Assembly (NCBI GenBank): GCA_040007095.1
Contig: JBDTVS010000009.1
Location: forward strand, 14,493-78,492
Reading direction: 5' to 3'
Source of the DNA: JBDTVS01 sp040007095
Lineage (GTDB): Bacteria; Acidobacteriota; Vicinamibacteria; Vicinamibacterales; CAVVIG01
Length of the DNA: 64,000 nt
Within the stretch, counting starts at the first letter, position 1. Each line of letters opens with the position of its first letter. The notes below the pieces were generated by a model. The model worked only from the letters and a program-made list of their open reading frames with translations. It was not told the origin of the DNA and ran no database searches. The translations under genes and the position numbers were made by a program. Of this stretch, positions 8,327-16,574 are shown one piece after another.

Positions 8327-9688
8327 ATGACGACGATCCTTCAGACGCTTCCGGTGGGCGAGAACGTGGGCATCGCCTTCTCGGGTGGGCTCGACACGAG
8401 CGCGGCCATCCATTGGATGAGGCAGAAGGGGGCGATCCCCTTCGCCTACACGGCGGACCTCGGTCAGCCCGACGAGTCGGATTACGACGACATCCCGCGT
8501 CGCGCGCTCCAGTACGGGGCCGAGCGCGCGCGGCTCATCGATTGCCGCCAGCAGCTCGCCGCCGAGGGGCTGGCCGCACTGCAGAGCGGCGCGTTCCACA
8601 TTTCGACGGCCGGCCTTCCGTACTTCAACACGACCCCGCTCGGCCGCGCCGTGACCGGCACAATGCTGGTCGTGGCGATGAAGGAAGACGCGGTCCATAT
8701 CTGGGGAGACGGCAGCACGTTCAAGGGCAACGACATCGAGCGGTTCTACCGCTACGGTCTGCTCGCCAATCCGGAGCTGCGCATCTACAAGCCATGGCTC
8801 GATCAGATGTTCATCGACGAGCTGGGCGGGCGCGCCGAGATGTCCGAGTACATGCGCCGCGCGGGCTTTGCCTACCGGATGAGCGCTGAAAAGGCCTACT
8901 CGACCGATTCGAACATGCTCGGGGCGACCCACGAAGCCAAGGACCTCGAACGTCTCAACATCGGCATGACCATCGTCGATCCGATCATGGGCGTGGCGTT
9001 CTGGCGGTCGGACGTGGCGGTCGAGCCCGAAACCGTCACGGTTCGCTTCGACGAAGGACGTCCCGTGGAGTTGAACGGCACGGGATTCACCGACCTGGTG
9101 GCGCTGCTCCTCGAAGCCAACCGCATCGGTGGCCGCCACGGGTTGGGAATGAGCGACCAGATCGAGAACCGGATCATCGAGGCCAAGAGCCGCGGCATCT
9201 ATGAGGCGCCGGGGATGGCCTTGTTGTTCATCGCCTACGAGCGGCTCATCACCGGGATTCACAACGAAGACACCATCGAGCAGTACCGGGACGCCGGGCG
9301 CCGCCTCGGCCGGTTCCTGTACCAGGGGCGATGGTTCGATCCGCAGGCGATGCAATTGCGCGAATCGGCCCAACGGTGGGTCGCGCGGCCGGTGACCGGC
9401 GAGGTGACCGTCGAGCTGCGCCGCGGCAACGACTATTCGATTCTCGACACCTCGAGCCCGAATCTGACCTACCGGCCCGAGCGCTTGACGATGGAAAAAG
9501 GGGGAGCGGAATTCTCGCCGCAGGATCGCATCGGGCAGTTGACGATGCGCAACCTCGACATCGTCGATACCCGTCAGAAGTTGATCACCTACGTGAAGAC
9601 CGGACTGCTCGCGCCTTCTCTTGGCGCGTCGCTTCCACATCTGCCCGCAGCCGACGTTGGGAGCCCGCCGGGCGAGGACAAGAAGTAA
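8327..9688 (+). CDS. argG: Argininosuccinate synthase
   Basis: 453 aa. Joins citrulline and aspartate at the cost of ATP to give argininosuccinate, the penultimate step of arginine synthesis. The ATP-binding PP-motif SGGLDTS is at residues 19-25. The length, the N-terminus and motifs such as IWGDGSTFKGNDIERFYRYG match the longer E. coli-type ArgG (about 447 aa), not the 400-aa type of most bacteria. No other arginine gene is nearby; a helicase gene follows 5 bp later. The start has a moderate ribosome site (gaaggg). Confidence 0.97.
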   Translation: MTTILQTLPVGENVGIAFSGGLDTSAAIHWMRQKGAIPFAYTADLGQPDESDYDDIPRRALQYGAERARLIDCRQQLAAEGLAALQSGAFHISTAGLPYFNTTPLGRAVTGTMLVVAMKEDAVHIWGDGSTFKGNDIERFYRYGLLANPELRIYKPWLDQMFIDELGGRAEMSEYMRRAGFAYRMSAEKAYSTDSNMLGATHEAKDLERLNIGMTIVDPIMGVAFWRSDVAVEPETVTVRFDEGRPVELNGTGFTDLVALLLEANRIGGRHGLGMSDQIENRIIEAKSRGIYEAPGMALLFIAYERLITGIHNEDTIEQYRDAGRRLGRFLYQGRWFDPQAMQLRESAQRWVARPVTGEVTVELRRGNDYSILDTSSPNLTYRPERLTMEKGGAEFSPQDRIGQLTMRNLDIVDTRQKLITYVKTGLLAPSLGASLPHLPAADVGSPPGEDKK

Positions 9689-9693
9689 TCATC

Positions 9694-11037
9694 ATGCCGT
9701 TCAGCCAATTCAACCTCCACCCGGACCTGCTCCGCGGTCTCAAGGATCTCGGATATCCCCGCGCCACACCGATCCAGGCCGACGCAATTCCCCCGGCGCT
9801 CGCCGGCCGTGATCTGCTCGCCTGCGCGATGACCGGCAGCGGCAAGACCGCGGCGTTTCTCTTGCCGATCGTCCACAAGCTGATGGAAAAGCCGCGGCGT
9901 ACTACCCGCGTGCTGGTGCTCACGCCGACGCGGGAACTGGCGGCGCAGATTCTCGAGGATCTCACCGACCTGGCGGTCCACACGCCGATTACCGGCGCGG
10001 CGGTCTTCGGGGGTGTCGGCATGGGACCTCAGGAGCACGCGTTCCGCAGCGGCGTCGACGTCATCATCGCGACGCCCGGGCGGCTGCTGGATCACTTCCG
10101 CCAGCCGTACGCCAAGCTCCAGGGCCTGGAGTTTCTGGTGCTGGACGAAGCCGATCGGATGCTCGACATGGGATTTCTGCCGGACATTCGGCGCGTCCTC
10201 CGGCACCTGCCGAAAAAACGTCAGACGCTGTTTTTCAGCGCCACCATGCCGGGGCCGATCGCGGCGCTGTCGCGCGAGATGCTTCACGATCCGGTGACGA
10301 TCAATCTCGAGCGGCGATCGCTGCCCGCCGTCGGGATTACTCACGCCGTGTATCCCGTCTCGCAGCCCTTGAAGGCGCCGCTGCTCGTGGCATTGCTCAA
10401 AGGCGGCCAGGTGCGCGATGCGCTCGTCTTCACGCGCACGAAGCATCGCGCCGATCGGCTGGCGAAACATCTGGCCCTCAACCAGGTGACCGTGGAGCGT
10501 ATTCACGGCAACCGGTCGCAGGCGCAGCGGACCGAGGCGCTGGCCGGGTTCAAGAATGGCCGTTACCGGGTGCTGGTCGCCACCGACATCGCCGCGCGCG
10601 GGATCGATGTGACGGCGCTCGGCCACGTGATCAACTTCGATGTACCGGGGCAACCTGAAGATTACATCCACCGCGTCGGCCGGACCGCGCGCGCGGAGCT
10701 GACGGGGTCGGCGTTCACGCTGGTCTCGCCGGAGGAGGAGGGCAGCCTGCGCGACATCGAGAAGGCGATCGGCAACCGTCTGCCGCGCGTCACCGTGCCG
10801 GATTTCGACTATCAGGCACGCCCGGCGGCGCTGCTCGAGGTGCCGCACGCGCAACGCATCGCCGAGATCCGCGCACGGAAGACGGAGGAGCGGGCGCGCG
10901 CCCGCGTGAATGCGGCGCGCCGATCCCAGCACCTCATACACCAGAAACCTGGAGCGACGGGCGGCGGTCAACCCGCCGGCGACCATCGGCCGCGCCGCCA
11001 GCCGCCGGCCGGCGGGCGACGGCCGTGGGGACGGTAG
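9694..11037 (+). CDS. DEAD-box ATP-dependent RNA helicase (RhlE-like)
   Basis: 447 aa from ATG at 9694, 5 bp after argG. Helicase motifs in order: Q motif region (YPRATPIQADAIP), I AMTGSGKT, Ia PTRELAAQ, Ib TPGR, II VLDEADRMLDMGF, III SAT, IV VFTRTKHRAD, V ATDIAARGIDV, VI HRVGRTARA. A short basic Arg/Gly/Pro-rich tail (from about residue 405) is typical of RhlE-type enzymes and binds RNA without specificity. Likely unwinds RNA in ribosome assembly or mRNA turnover. A longer upstream frame overlaps argG and is not used. Confidence 0.96.
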   Translation: MPFSQFNLHPDLLRGLKDLGYPRATPIQADAIPPALAGRDLLACAMTGSGKTAAFLLPIVHKLMEKPRRTTRVLVLTPTRELAAQILEDLTDLAVHTPITGAAVFGGVGMGPQEHAFRSGVDVIIATPGRLLDHFRQPYAKLQGLEFLVLDEADRMLDMGFLPDIRRVLRHLPKKRQTLFFSATMPGPIAALSREMLHDPVTINLERRSLPAVGITHAVYPVSQPLKAPLLVALLKGGQVRDALVFTRTKHRADRLAKHLALNQVTVERIHGNRSQAQRTEALAGFKNGRYRVLVATDIAARGIDVTALGHVINFDVPGQPEDYIHRVGRTARAELTGSAFTLVSPEEEGSLRDIEKAIGNRLPRVTVPDFDYQARPAALLEVPHAQRIAEIRARKTEERARARVNAARRSQHLIHQKPGATGGGQPAGDHRPRRQPPAGGRRPWGR

Positions 11038-11062
11038 GAGCGACGTGTAGTCAGTCATTCCC

Positions 11063-11794
11063 ATGTCTGTGGTTGACGGTCCAAGCCGGATCCCGATGGC
11101 GGGCGCCCGCCCGTCGGTCCTTGTTGTCGAGGACGAGCAGAAGGTCGCCAACGCCCTCCGGGAAGGTCTCGAGGGCGAACAGTACGACGTCGCGGTCGAG
11201 CATACGGGGGAGGGCGCGTTCTTTCGGCTCAACACCGAGAGCTACGACGTCATTCTGCTCGACCTGATGCTGCCGGGCCGAGATGGGCTGCAAATACTCA
11301 GAACGCTGCGGCAGCGCGGCGACAAAACCCCGGTGCTGGTGCTCACGGCGCGCGACACCCTCGAGGATCGGGTGACGGGCCTCGACAGCGGGGCCGACGA
11401 CTACCTCGTCAAGCCGTTCGCCTTCGAAGAGGTGCTGGCCCGGATTCGCGCCCTGTTGCGGCGAGGCCGTGTCAGCGAACCGTTGCGGCTCCGCGTCGCC
11501 GACCTCGACCTCGACATCGTGACGCGGAAAGTGGTACGCAGCGGCCGGACGGTCGATCTGACAGTGCGCGAGTTCGAGCTGCTCGAGTACCTGCTGAGGC
11601 ATCAGGGGCAGACCGTATCCCGCGGGATGCTGGCCCGCGACGTCTGGAAGGAGCCGTCGCGATCGACGTCGCTCGACAACGTCATCGACGTGCATATCGC
11701 GCGGCTTCGGCGGAAGGTCGATCTCGATCAGCCCGTGAAGCTGCTGCACACCGTGCGCGGGGTCGGTTTCATGGTGCGCGAGGGAGAGCCATGA
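11063..11794 (+). CDS. OmpR/PhoB-family response regulator
   Basis: 243 aa. Receiver domain at about residues 17-130, with acidic pair VVEDE, phospho-acceptor Asp in DVILLDLMLPG and Lys in YLVKPF; winged-helix DNA-binding domain at about residues 145-240 (VDLTVREFELLEYLL, VDVHIARLRRKVD-type recognition helix). Paired with the histidine kinase starting 38 bp downstream. The two genes are separated only by an 8-bp tandem repeat. Targets unknown; the CusR/CopR-like organisation is common for metal or envelope stress, but nothing here proves that. Confidence 0.95.
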   Translation: MSVVDGPSRIPMAGARPSVLVVEDEQKVANALREGLEGEQYDVAVEHTGEGAFFRLNTESYDVILLDLMLPGRDGLQILRTLRQRGDKTPVLVLTARDTLEDRVTGLDSGADDYLVKPFAFEEVLARIRALLRRGRVSEPLRLRVADLDLDIVTRKVVRSGRTVDLTVREFELLEYLLRHQGQTVSRGMLARDVWKEPSRSTSLDNVIDVHIARLRRKVDLDQPVKLLHTVRGVGFMVREGEP

Positions 11795-11796
11795 GA

Positions 11797-11836
11797 TGGA
11801 GTGATGGAGTAATGGAGTGATGGGGTGATGGGGTGA
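11797..11836 (+). repeat. 8-bp tandem repeat (tggagtga) x5 spanning the kinase start
   Basis: Five units: tggagtga, tggagtaa, tggagtga, tggggtga, tggggtga. It begins 2 bp after the regulator stop and its last unit contains the kinase GTG start at 11833. The GGAG/GGGG parts are also the only Shine-Dalgarno-like sequence for the kinase, so unit number would set ribosome-site strength and spacing. Confidence 0.85.
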
Positions 11837-13263
11837 CGGTCTCGCCTTGGCGGCCGCTGAGCCTGCGAGTGTCCCTGACGCTCTGCTACGTCGGGGCCAT
11901 GCTGGTGATCCTCGGGGTCTACGCCGCCGTGGTGTTCGCGTTTGTCAGCCGCAGCGTCTCGGCGACGCTCGATCAGCGACTGCGCGGCGATTTCTGGCTG
12001 ACCTCCGCGATGGTGGACGAGGACCCTGATGGCAAGATCGTCGGCTACGATCCTTATTTTGGGGCCGGGGACGAAGGCGGCACCGACGAGGCGGGTCCGT
12101 GGCTGCAAGTATGGAGCCCGGAAGGCGCGCTCCTCTATGCGAATGGTGTGGCTCAGCGGACGCCGTTGCCGGCCAGCCGCGCGCTGGCGCTCAAGTCTGA
12201 CGATCGCATCGAATCGATTGCCGCTGCGGGTACTTCGTTCAGGGTGGTCAGCCGCCATGGCCGGATCTCGAGTCGGGAGGTCGTGATTCAGGTTGCACGA
12301 TCGGAAACCCCGATGCGGGACGAACTGCGCCAGTTGGCGCTCATTCTCGTGCTCGGGCTGCCGCTCGGCATTGCGATCGCCGGCTTTGGCGGGTACTCGC
12401 TCGCCCGTCTGGCGCTCGCGCCGGTGAACCGGATGGCGGAGCGGGCGCGGCTGATCACGGCCGAGCGGCTCAGCGATCGATTGCCGGTCGACCATCCCGA
12501 GGACGAGCTCGGGCGGCTGGCCACCGTGTTCAACCAGACGCTCGGCCGCCTCGAAGCGTCGTTCGAGCAGATGCGCCGCTTCACGGCCGACGTCTCACAC
12601 GAGCTGAGGACGCCGTTGACCGCGATTCGGAGCGTCGGAGAAGTCGGCCTGCGCGAATCTCGCAGCGGTCGCGATTACCGCGCGATCATCGCCAGCATGC
12701 TCGAGGAAGCCGACCGCCTGGCTGGACTGGTTGAACGATTGCTGACGCTGTCGCGTGCCGAGAGCGGACACGCGAAGCTCACCATCGACGTCGTCGACCT
12801 GAAAGAACTGGCCGACGACGTGGTGAACTATCTCGGCGTGCTGGCGGAAGAGAAGGGACAGTCGCTGACGGTCGAGGCCGTGGGCGCGCCGCGCGGATCC
12901 GCCGATCGCCTCGTGCTTCGGCAATCGCTGATCAATCTGGTGGACAATGCCATCAAGTACACGCCTGCCGGTGGCAGTATTCGGATTCACGTCGCCGACA
13001 CGGCATCGGGGCCATCGCTGCTGGTGAGCGACAGCGGTCCAGGCGTCGCGCCCGAAGTGCGCACGAGGATTTTCGATCGCTACGAACGCGGCGGAGCATC
13101 GCCGGCTGACGACATCGGCGGGTCCGGTCTCGGCCTGGCGATCGCCAAGTGGGCGGTGGAGGTCAACGGCGGGCAGCTTCGGCTCGATAACACCAGCGAC
13201 ACGGGCAGCACGTTTCGCATCACGCTGCCTCGGGTGCCGGCGGCATCGAGCGCCCGCGCATGA
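11833..13263 (+). CDS. Sensor histidine kinase of the OmpR-type pair
   Basis: 476 aa, GTG start. Membrane helices at about residues 13-37 and 165-187 enclose a periplasmic sensor of about 125 residues. HAMP follows, then HisKA with the H-box FTADVSHELRTPLTAIRS (phospho-His near residue 256), then HATPase with N-box LVDNAIKYTPAGG, G1 DSGPGV and G2 GGSGLGLAIAKW. All catalytic boxes are intact. It should phosphorylate the regulator encoded directly upstream. The periplasmic part shows no recognisable ligand domain. Confidence 0.95.
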   Translation: MTVSPWRPLSLRVSLTLCYVGAMLVILGVYAAVVFAFVSRSVSATLDQRLRGDFWLTSAMVDEDPDGKIVGYDPYFGAGDEGGTDEAGPWLQVWSPEGALLYANGVAQRTPLPASRALALKSDDRIESIAAAGTSFRVVSRHGRISSREVVIQVARSETPMRDELRQLALILVLGLPLGIAIAGFGGYSLARLALAPVNRMAERARLITAERLSDRLPVDHPEDELGRLATVFNQTLGRLEASFEQMRRFTADVSHELRTPLTAIRSVGEVGLRESRSGRDYRAIIASMLEEADRLAGLVERLLTLSRAESGHAKLTIDVVDLKELADDVVNYLGVLAEEKGQSLTVEAVGAPRGSADRLVLRQSLINLVDNAIKYTPAGGSIRIHVADTASGPSLLVSDSGPGVAPEVRTRIFDRYERGGASPADDIGGSGLGLAIAKWAVEVNGGQLRLDNTSDTGSTFRITLPRVPAASSARA

Positions 13264-13324
13264 TGGGCTGGCGCCGACCGACACGAAGAATGGGTGCACG
13301 GTGATCATTGGAACATTTTGGGTT

Positions 13325-13364
13325 CGTACAGCTGGAAGACGCTACGTACAGCTGGAAGACGCAA
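13325..13364. repeat. 20-bp tandem duplication
   Basis: cgtacagctggaagacgcta is followed at once by cgtacagctggaagacgcaa (18 of 20 identical). It lies in the gap between the kinase and protein A. Confidence 0.85.
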
Positions 13365-13423
13365 CGAGCGCGGGCCGCGAAACGGCCGGGCACACCTCGG
13401 CGTATTTCAACGATGGGGGAGCT

Positions 13424-14446
13424 ATGACACGGGGTAAGTGGACGACAGTAAGGGCCCGCGCAAGAGTAACGTTTGCAAGTTGTGGGCGTCGAGGCGCCCG
13501 CCCGGCAAGGCGCGAGGAGCGCGCAAACCGGGAGCATGCAGGCGACGAGCAACGCGGCCCGGCGGGATGCATCGGCGGCCACAACGCGAACGTTAGTTTC
13601 GCGGGGGTCCTAAGTAGGCTGTTGACGTGGGCGCTGGTGCTCATCGCAGCTCCCGCGTTCGCGCAAGCAGATTTCACGGGCACCTGGGGCGCCAGGTACC
13701 AGGAGGACTTCACGGAACGCATCCCGGGCCCGGACCTCGGCGACTATCTCGGGCTGCCGATCAACGCCTCGGCGCGACAGTTCGGCGATAGCTGGGACCC
13801 ATCGCGGATTACACTGCCCGAGGAGCAGTGCAGGGTGCACGTCTCTCCGTACATCTATCGCGGGCCGCTGAACCTGCGCGTCTGGGAGGAGCGAGATCCG
13901 GACACGCAGGAACTGGTCGCCATCAAACACCACATCAGCACCTACGACCAGACGCGGACCATCTACATGGACGGCCGGCCGCACCCCTCGGAGATCGCCG
14001 CACACACCTGGAAAGGCTTCTCGACCGGGCGCTGGGTGGGTGACATGCTGGTCGTCGAGACGACCCACATCAAGCAGGGATGGATTCGCCGGAACGGTCT
14101 GCCGATGAGCGACAAGGCGACGATGACCGAGTTCTTCGTGCGCAACGGCGAGGTCTTGACCAGGATGTGGTCGCTCCATGATCCGGTGTATCTCACCGAA
14201 CCGCTGGTCAAGAGCGAGGATTTCGTGCTCGCGGGGCGCAGCCTGCCGGCGCAGAACTGGCTCTACGAATGTCACCCCGTGGTCGAGGTGGTCCGCCCGA
14301 AAGGCGTGGTGCCGGCCTACCAGCTTGGTGAGGCGACCTTCTACAAAGAGTTTCAGGATCGGTTTCACATTCCCAAGTTCGCGATCGACGGCGGCGCTGA
14401 AACGATGTATCCCGAGTTCATGGACAAGCTGAAGCAGGCGAAGTAG
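13424..14446 (+). CDS. Secreted protein A1 of an A/MBL/C module (unknown function)
   Basis: 340 aa from ATG 13424, which has a clear ribosome site (gggggagct). Residues about 15-57 are encoded by the dispersed palindromic repeat R1, and a signal-peptide-like stretch follows only at residues 68-82 (TWALVLIAAPAFA). A TTG at 13622 would give a shorter, 274-aa secreted form. The mature part has the family pattern seen five times in this window: an early FTGTW, IYMDGRPHP in the middle, GRWVGDMLVVETTHI, WIRRNG and DPVYLTEP. The B domain is beta-rich and lipocalin-like in look, but I do not recognise an enzyme. The MBL gene starts at the next base. Confidence 0.75.
   Translation: MTRGKWTTVRARARVTFASCGRRGARPARREERANREHAGDEQRGPAGCIGGHNANVSFAGVLSRLLTWALVLIAAPAFAQADFTGTWGARYQEDFTERIPGPDLGDYLGLPINASARQFGDSWDPSRITLPEEQCRVHVSPYIYRGPLNLRVWEERDPDTQELVAIKHHISTYDQTRTIYMDGRPHPSEIAAHTWKGFSTGRWVGDMLVVETTHIKQGWIRRNGLPMSDKATMTEFFVRNGEVLTRMWSLHDPVYLTEPLVKSEDFVLAGRSLPAQNWLYECHPVVEVVRPKGVVPAYQLGEATFYKEFQDRFHIPKFAIDGGAETMYPEFMDKLKQAK
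13467..13595 (+). repeat. Dispersed palindromic repeat R1, copy A
   Basis: 129 bp, bounded by TAACGTT at both ends in opposite orientation, with inner arms gttgtggg/ccacaac and a core gcgcgcaaaccgggagcatgc at the centre. About 80% like copies B (18168-18263) and C (52709-52865, reversed) over the inner ~95 bp. It lies within the 5' reading frame of protein A1 without a stop. Confidence 0.85.
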
Positions 14447-15442
14447 ATGGCGAAGACACTCACAACGCTGGCGGGGCTCGCGCTGGTCGTGTGCGGAGCC
14501 GCCCGGAGTGCGGGGGCCCAAACGGCGGCGGCTCAGACTGCCGCGCAAGCCGCGGGCGGCGGCGACATCCAGGTGCTGAAAGTGCAAGGCAACGTCTACA
14601 TGCTCGCCGGTCCCGGCGGGAACACCACGGTGCAGGTCGGCGATGTCGGCGTGCTCGTGGTCGACACGCAGTTGGCGTCGGTCAGCGACAAGCTGCTCGC
14701 GGCGATTCGTGCGATCTCCCCCAAACCGATTCACTACATCATCAACACGAATGGTCGCGGCGATGCGATCGGGGGAAATGCCGCGCTGGCGAAGGCCGGG
14801 CCCACACGGTTGAATCGGGCGCCGATTCAAGCGGGCCTTGGCGGCAACGTCGAGGCGAAGACCACGATCATCGCCCATGAAACCGTGCTCAACCGGCTGA
14901 TCGCGACACCCGGAGTGCCGCCCGACGCATGGCCGACGGAGACATTCTTTGGCGAGGACAACGAGATCTTCTTCGCCGGCGAAGCGGTGCAGATTTTCCA
15001 CCAGCCGGCCGCCCAGACCGACGGCGACAGCATCGTCTTCTTCCGGCGGTCGGACGTGATTGCCACCGGCGACCTCTTCACGACCACGATGTATCCGTTC
15101 ATCGACGCGGCGAAGGGCGGAAGCATCGACGGCGTCATCGCGGCGCTGAACCGGATCATCGAGATCGCCATTCCCGATCACAAGGTGCAGGAAGGCGGCA
15201 CGATGATCATCCCGGGGCATGGCCGGTTGTGCGACGAGCAGGATGTGATCGAGTACCGCGATATGGTCACGATCATCCGCGATCGCGTGCAGTACATGAT
15301 CAGCAAGGGCAGGACGCTCGATCAGATCAAGGCGGCGAAGCCGACGCTCGACTTCGATCCCCGTTTCGGTTCGACGAGCGGTGCCTGGACGACCACGATG
15401 TTCATCGAACAGATCTATCGCGACCTGACGAAGAAAAAGTAA
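14447..15442 (+). CDS. Secreted metallo-beta-lactamase-fold protein with degenerate metal site (MBL1)
   Basis: 331 aa, starting directly after protein A1. Sec signal ends near residue 24 (SAGAQ). The MBL fold is recognisable, but the zinc motif THxHxDHxGG reads T101-N-G-R-G-D-A-I-G-G: both histidines of HxH and the third His are gone. The His-196 equivalent is Gln190 (AAQTDGDS), while Asp209 (ATGDL) and His258 (PGHGRL) remain. It therefore cannot bind two zinc ions in the usual way and may be a non-hydrolytic binding protein, or use another metal site. About half identical in pattern to MBL2 at 56444. Confidence 0.85.
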   Translation: MAKTLTTLAGLALVVCGAARSAGAQTAAAQTAAQAAGGGDIQVLKVQGNVYMLAGPGGNTTVQVGDVGVLVVDTQLASVSDKLLAAIRAISPKPIHYIINTNGRGDAIGGNAALAKAGPTRLNRAPIQAGLGGNVEAKTTIIAHETVLNRLIATPGVPPDAWPTETFFGEDNEIFFAGEAVQIFHQPAAQTDGDSIVFFRRSDVIATGDLFTTTMYPFIDAAKGGSIDGVIAALNRIIEIAIPDHKVQEGGTMIIPGHGRLCDEQDVIEYRDMVTIIRDRVQYMISKGRTLDQIKAAKPTLDFDPRFGSTSGAWTTTMFIEQIYRDLTKKK

Positions 15443-16473
15443 TGACCAATCATCTCGCGGCGCAGGCGCGCAGAATGGCTCACGCAGTACGTTCACGTCG
15501 TCGCTCCGGTGCAGGGAGAGGAGTGCTCCTCTCGAGCGGCGGGGAGACGGCTCGCCGCTCCATCGGTCGACGCAGACTGATGGTCTCGACGCTGGCCCTG
15601 GTTGCCCTCATCGCGCCGGGATTGGCCGCGCAACGAGGAGGCCGCGGCGGCCCTCCGCCGACGGGGCAGGCCGGGGCTCCGGTTGATCTGACCGGCTATT
15701 GGGTGTCGGTCGTCACGGAAGACTGGCGCTTTCGTATGGTGACGCCACCCAAAGGGGACTACGCGAGCGTGCCGATCAGCGCCGAAGGCCGACGGGTCGC
15801 GGACACCTGGGAGCCGGCCAAGGACGGCCTGTGCGAGGCCTACGGCGCCGCCGGCCTGATGCGCATGCCCGGCCGTCTGCACATCACGTGGCAGGACGAA
15901 AACACCTTGAAGATCGAAACGGACGCCGGTCAGCAGACGCGCCTGCTGCACTTTGGCGCCGCCCGCCCGCCGAGCGCGGAACGTTCGCGGCAGGGATACT
16001 CGGTCGCGCAGTGGATCGGCGGCCCTCCCCTCGGGCTTGGCGGATTCGGAGGGTTCGGCGGCAACGTCGCGCCCGACGCCGCCCCGCCCGCCCGTGGCGC
16101 GGCAGCACCGGCAGCGGCGCCAGCACCCGGTCCGGCTCCCGCCAGAGGCGCCGGTGCCGGCGCCGGCGCTCGTGGCGGTGCGACAGGTGCAGGTGGCCGC
16201 GGCGCAGGCGCGCCCGAACGCTGGGGCGTTCTGCGCGTCACGACGAATCAGCTCACGCTCGGGTGGCTCCGCAAGAACGGCGTGCCTTACAGCGAGAACA
16301 CCACGATGACCGAGAATTTCATGCGCTTCACCGACGGCGCCGACGAGTGGTTCACCGTCGGCACGATTGTCGAGGACCCGCTCTATCTCACCGGCTCGTT
16401 TATTACGAGCAGCAACTTCAAACGCGAGGCCGACGGCGCCAAGTTCAAGCCGACGGCCTGCCGAACCAGCTAG
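15442..16473 (+). CDS. Secreted protein C1 of the A/MBL/C module (unknown function)
   Basis: 343 aa; ATG 15442 overlaps the MBL1 stop (TAATG). An internal ATG at 15580 (MVSTLALVALIAPGLAAQ) would give a normal signal peptide, while the longer form has RRSIGRRRLM before the hydrophobic stretch, which could be a Tat signal. The mature protein has LTGYWVSVVTEDWRFRMVTPPKGDY, then an Ala/Gly/Pro-rich linker (about residues 195-255) and a C-terminal part with GWLRKNGVPYSENTTMTE and DPLYLTG. That last part is like protein A1, so A and C are paralogues. Ortholog-like copy C2 is at 57460. Confidence 0.8.
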   Translation: MTNHLAAQARRMAHAVRSRRRSGAGRGVLLSSGGETARRSIGRRRLMVSTLALVALIAPGLAAQRGGRGGPPPTGQAGAPVDLTGYWVSVVTEDWRFRMVTPPKGDYASVPISAEGRRVADTWEPAKDGLCEAYGAAGLMRMPGRLHITWQDENTLKIETDAGQQTRLLHFGAARPPSAERSRQGYSVAQWIGGPPLGLGGFGGFGGNVAPDAAPPARGAAAPAAAPAPGPAPARGAGAGAGARGGATGAGGRGAGAPERWGVLRVTTNQLTLGWLRKNGVPYSENTTMTENFMRFTDGADEWFTVGTIVEDPLYLTGSFITSSNFKREADGAKFKPTACRTS

Positions 16474-16509
16474 GCCATGAACAACGGTCACGAAGAATAC
16501 CGAGAGACT

Positions 16510-16537
16510 CTTTGTGTTCTTCGTGTCTTTGTGGTTC
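16510..16537 (-). repeat. Repeat family R3, copy 1
   Basis: Reverse complement of gaaccacaaagacacgaagaacacaaag; other copies at 36607-36636 and 43085-43115, with looser ones at 43000-43020, 43141-43170 and 43220-43245. Intergenic, between C1 and a small membrane protein. Confidence 0.7.
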
Positions 16538-16574
16538 TGGATTTCAGTTCTGCAATGCCCTTTCAGTTCAGATC

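Noticed and set aside
9331..9693. Upstream extension of the helicase into argG
   Set aside because: ATG 9694 gives the normal RhlE-type N-terminus; the extension is out-of-frame argG sequence.
13467..13595. R1 copies as integron attC sites
   Set aside because: Copy A has TAAC...GTTA ends and a long imperfect stem, but the RYYYAAC/GTTRRRY cores are not matched, copies B and C lack them, orientations differ, and no integrase or cassette array is present.
13610..15496. 628-residue minus-strand open frame
   Set aside because: Antisense to A1, MBL1 and C1, which have signal peptides and family motifs; its Arg/His/Asp-rich composition is typical of GC-rich antisense frames.
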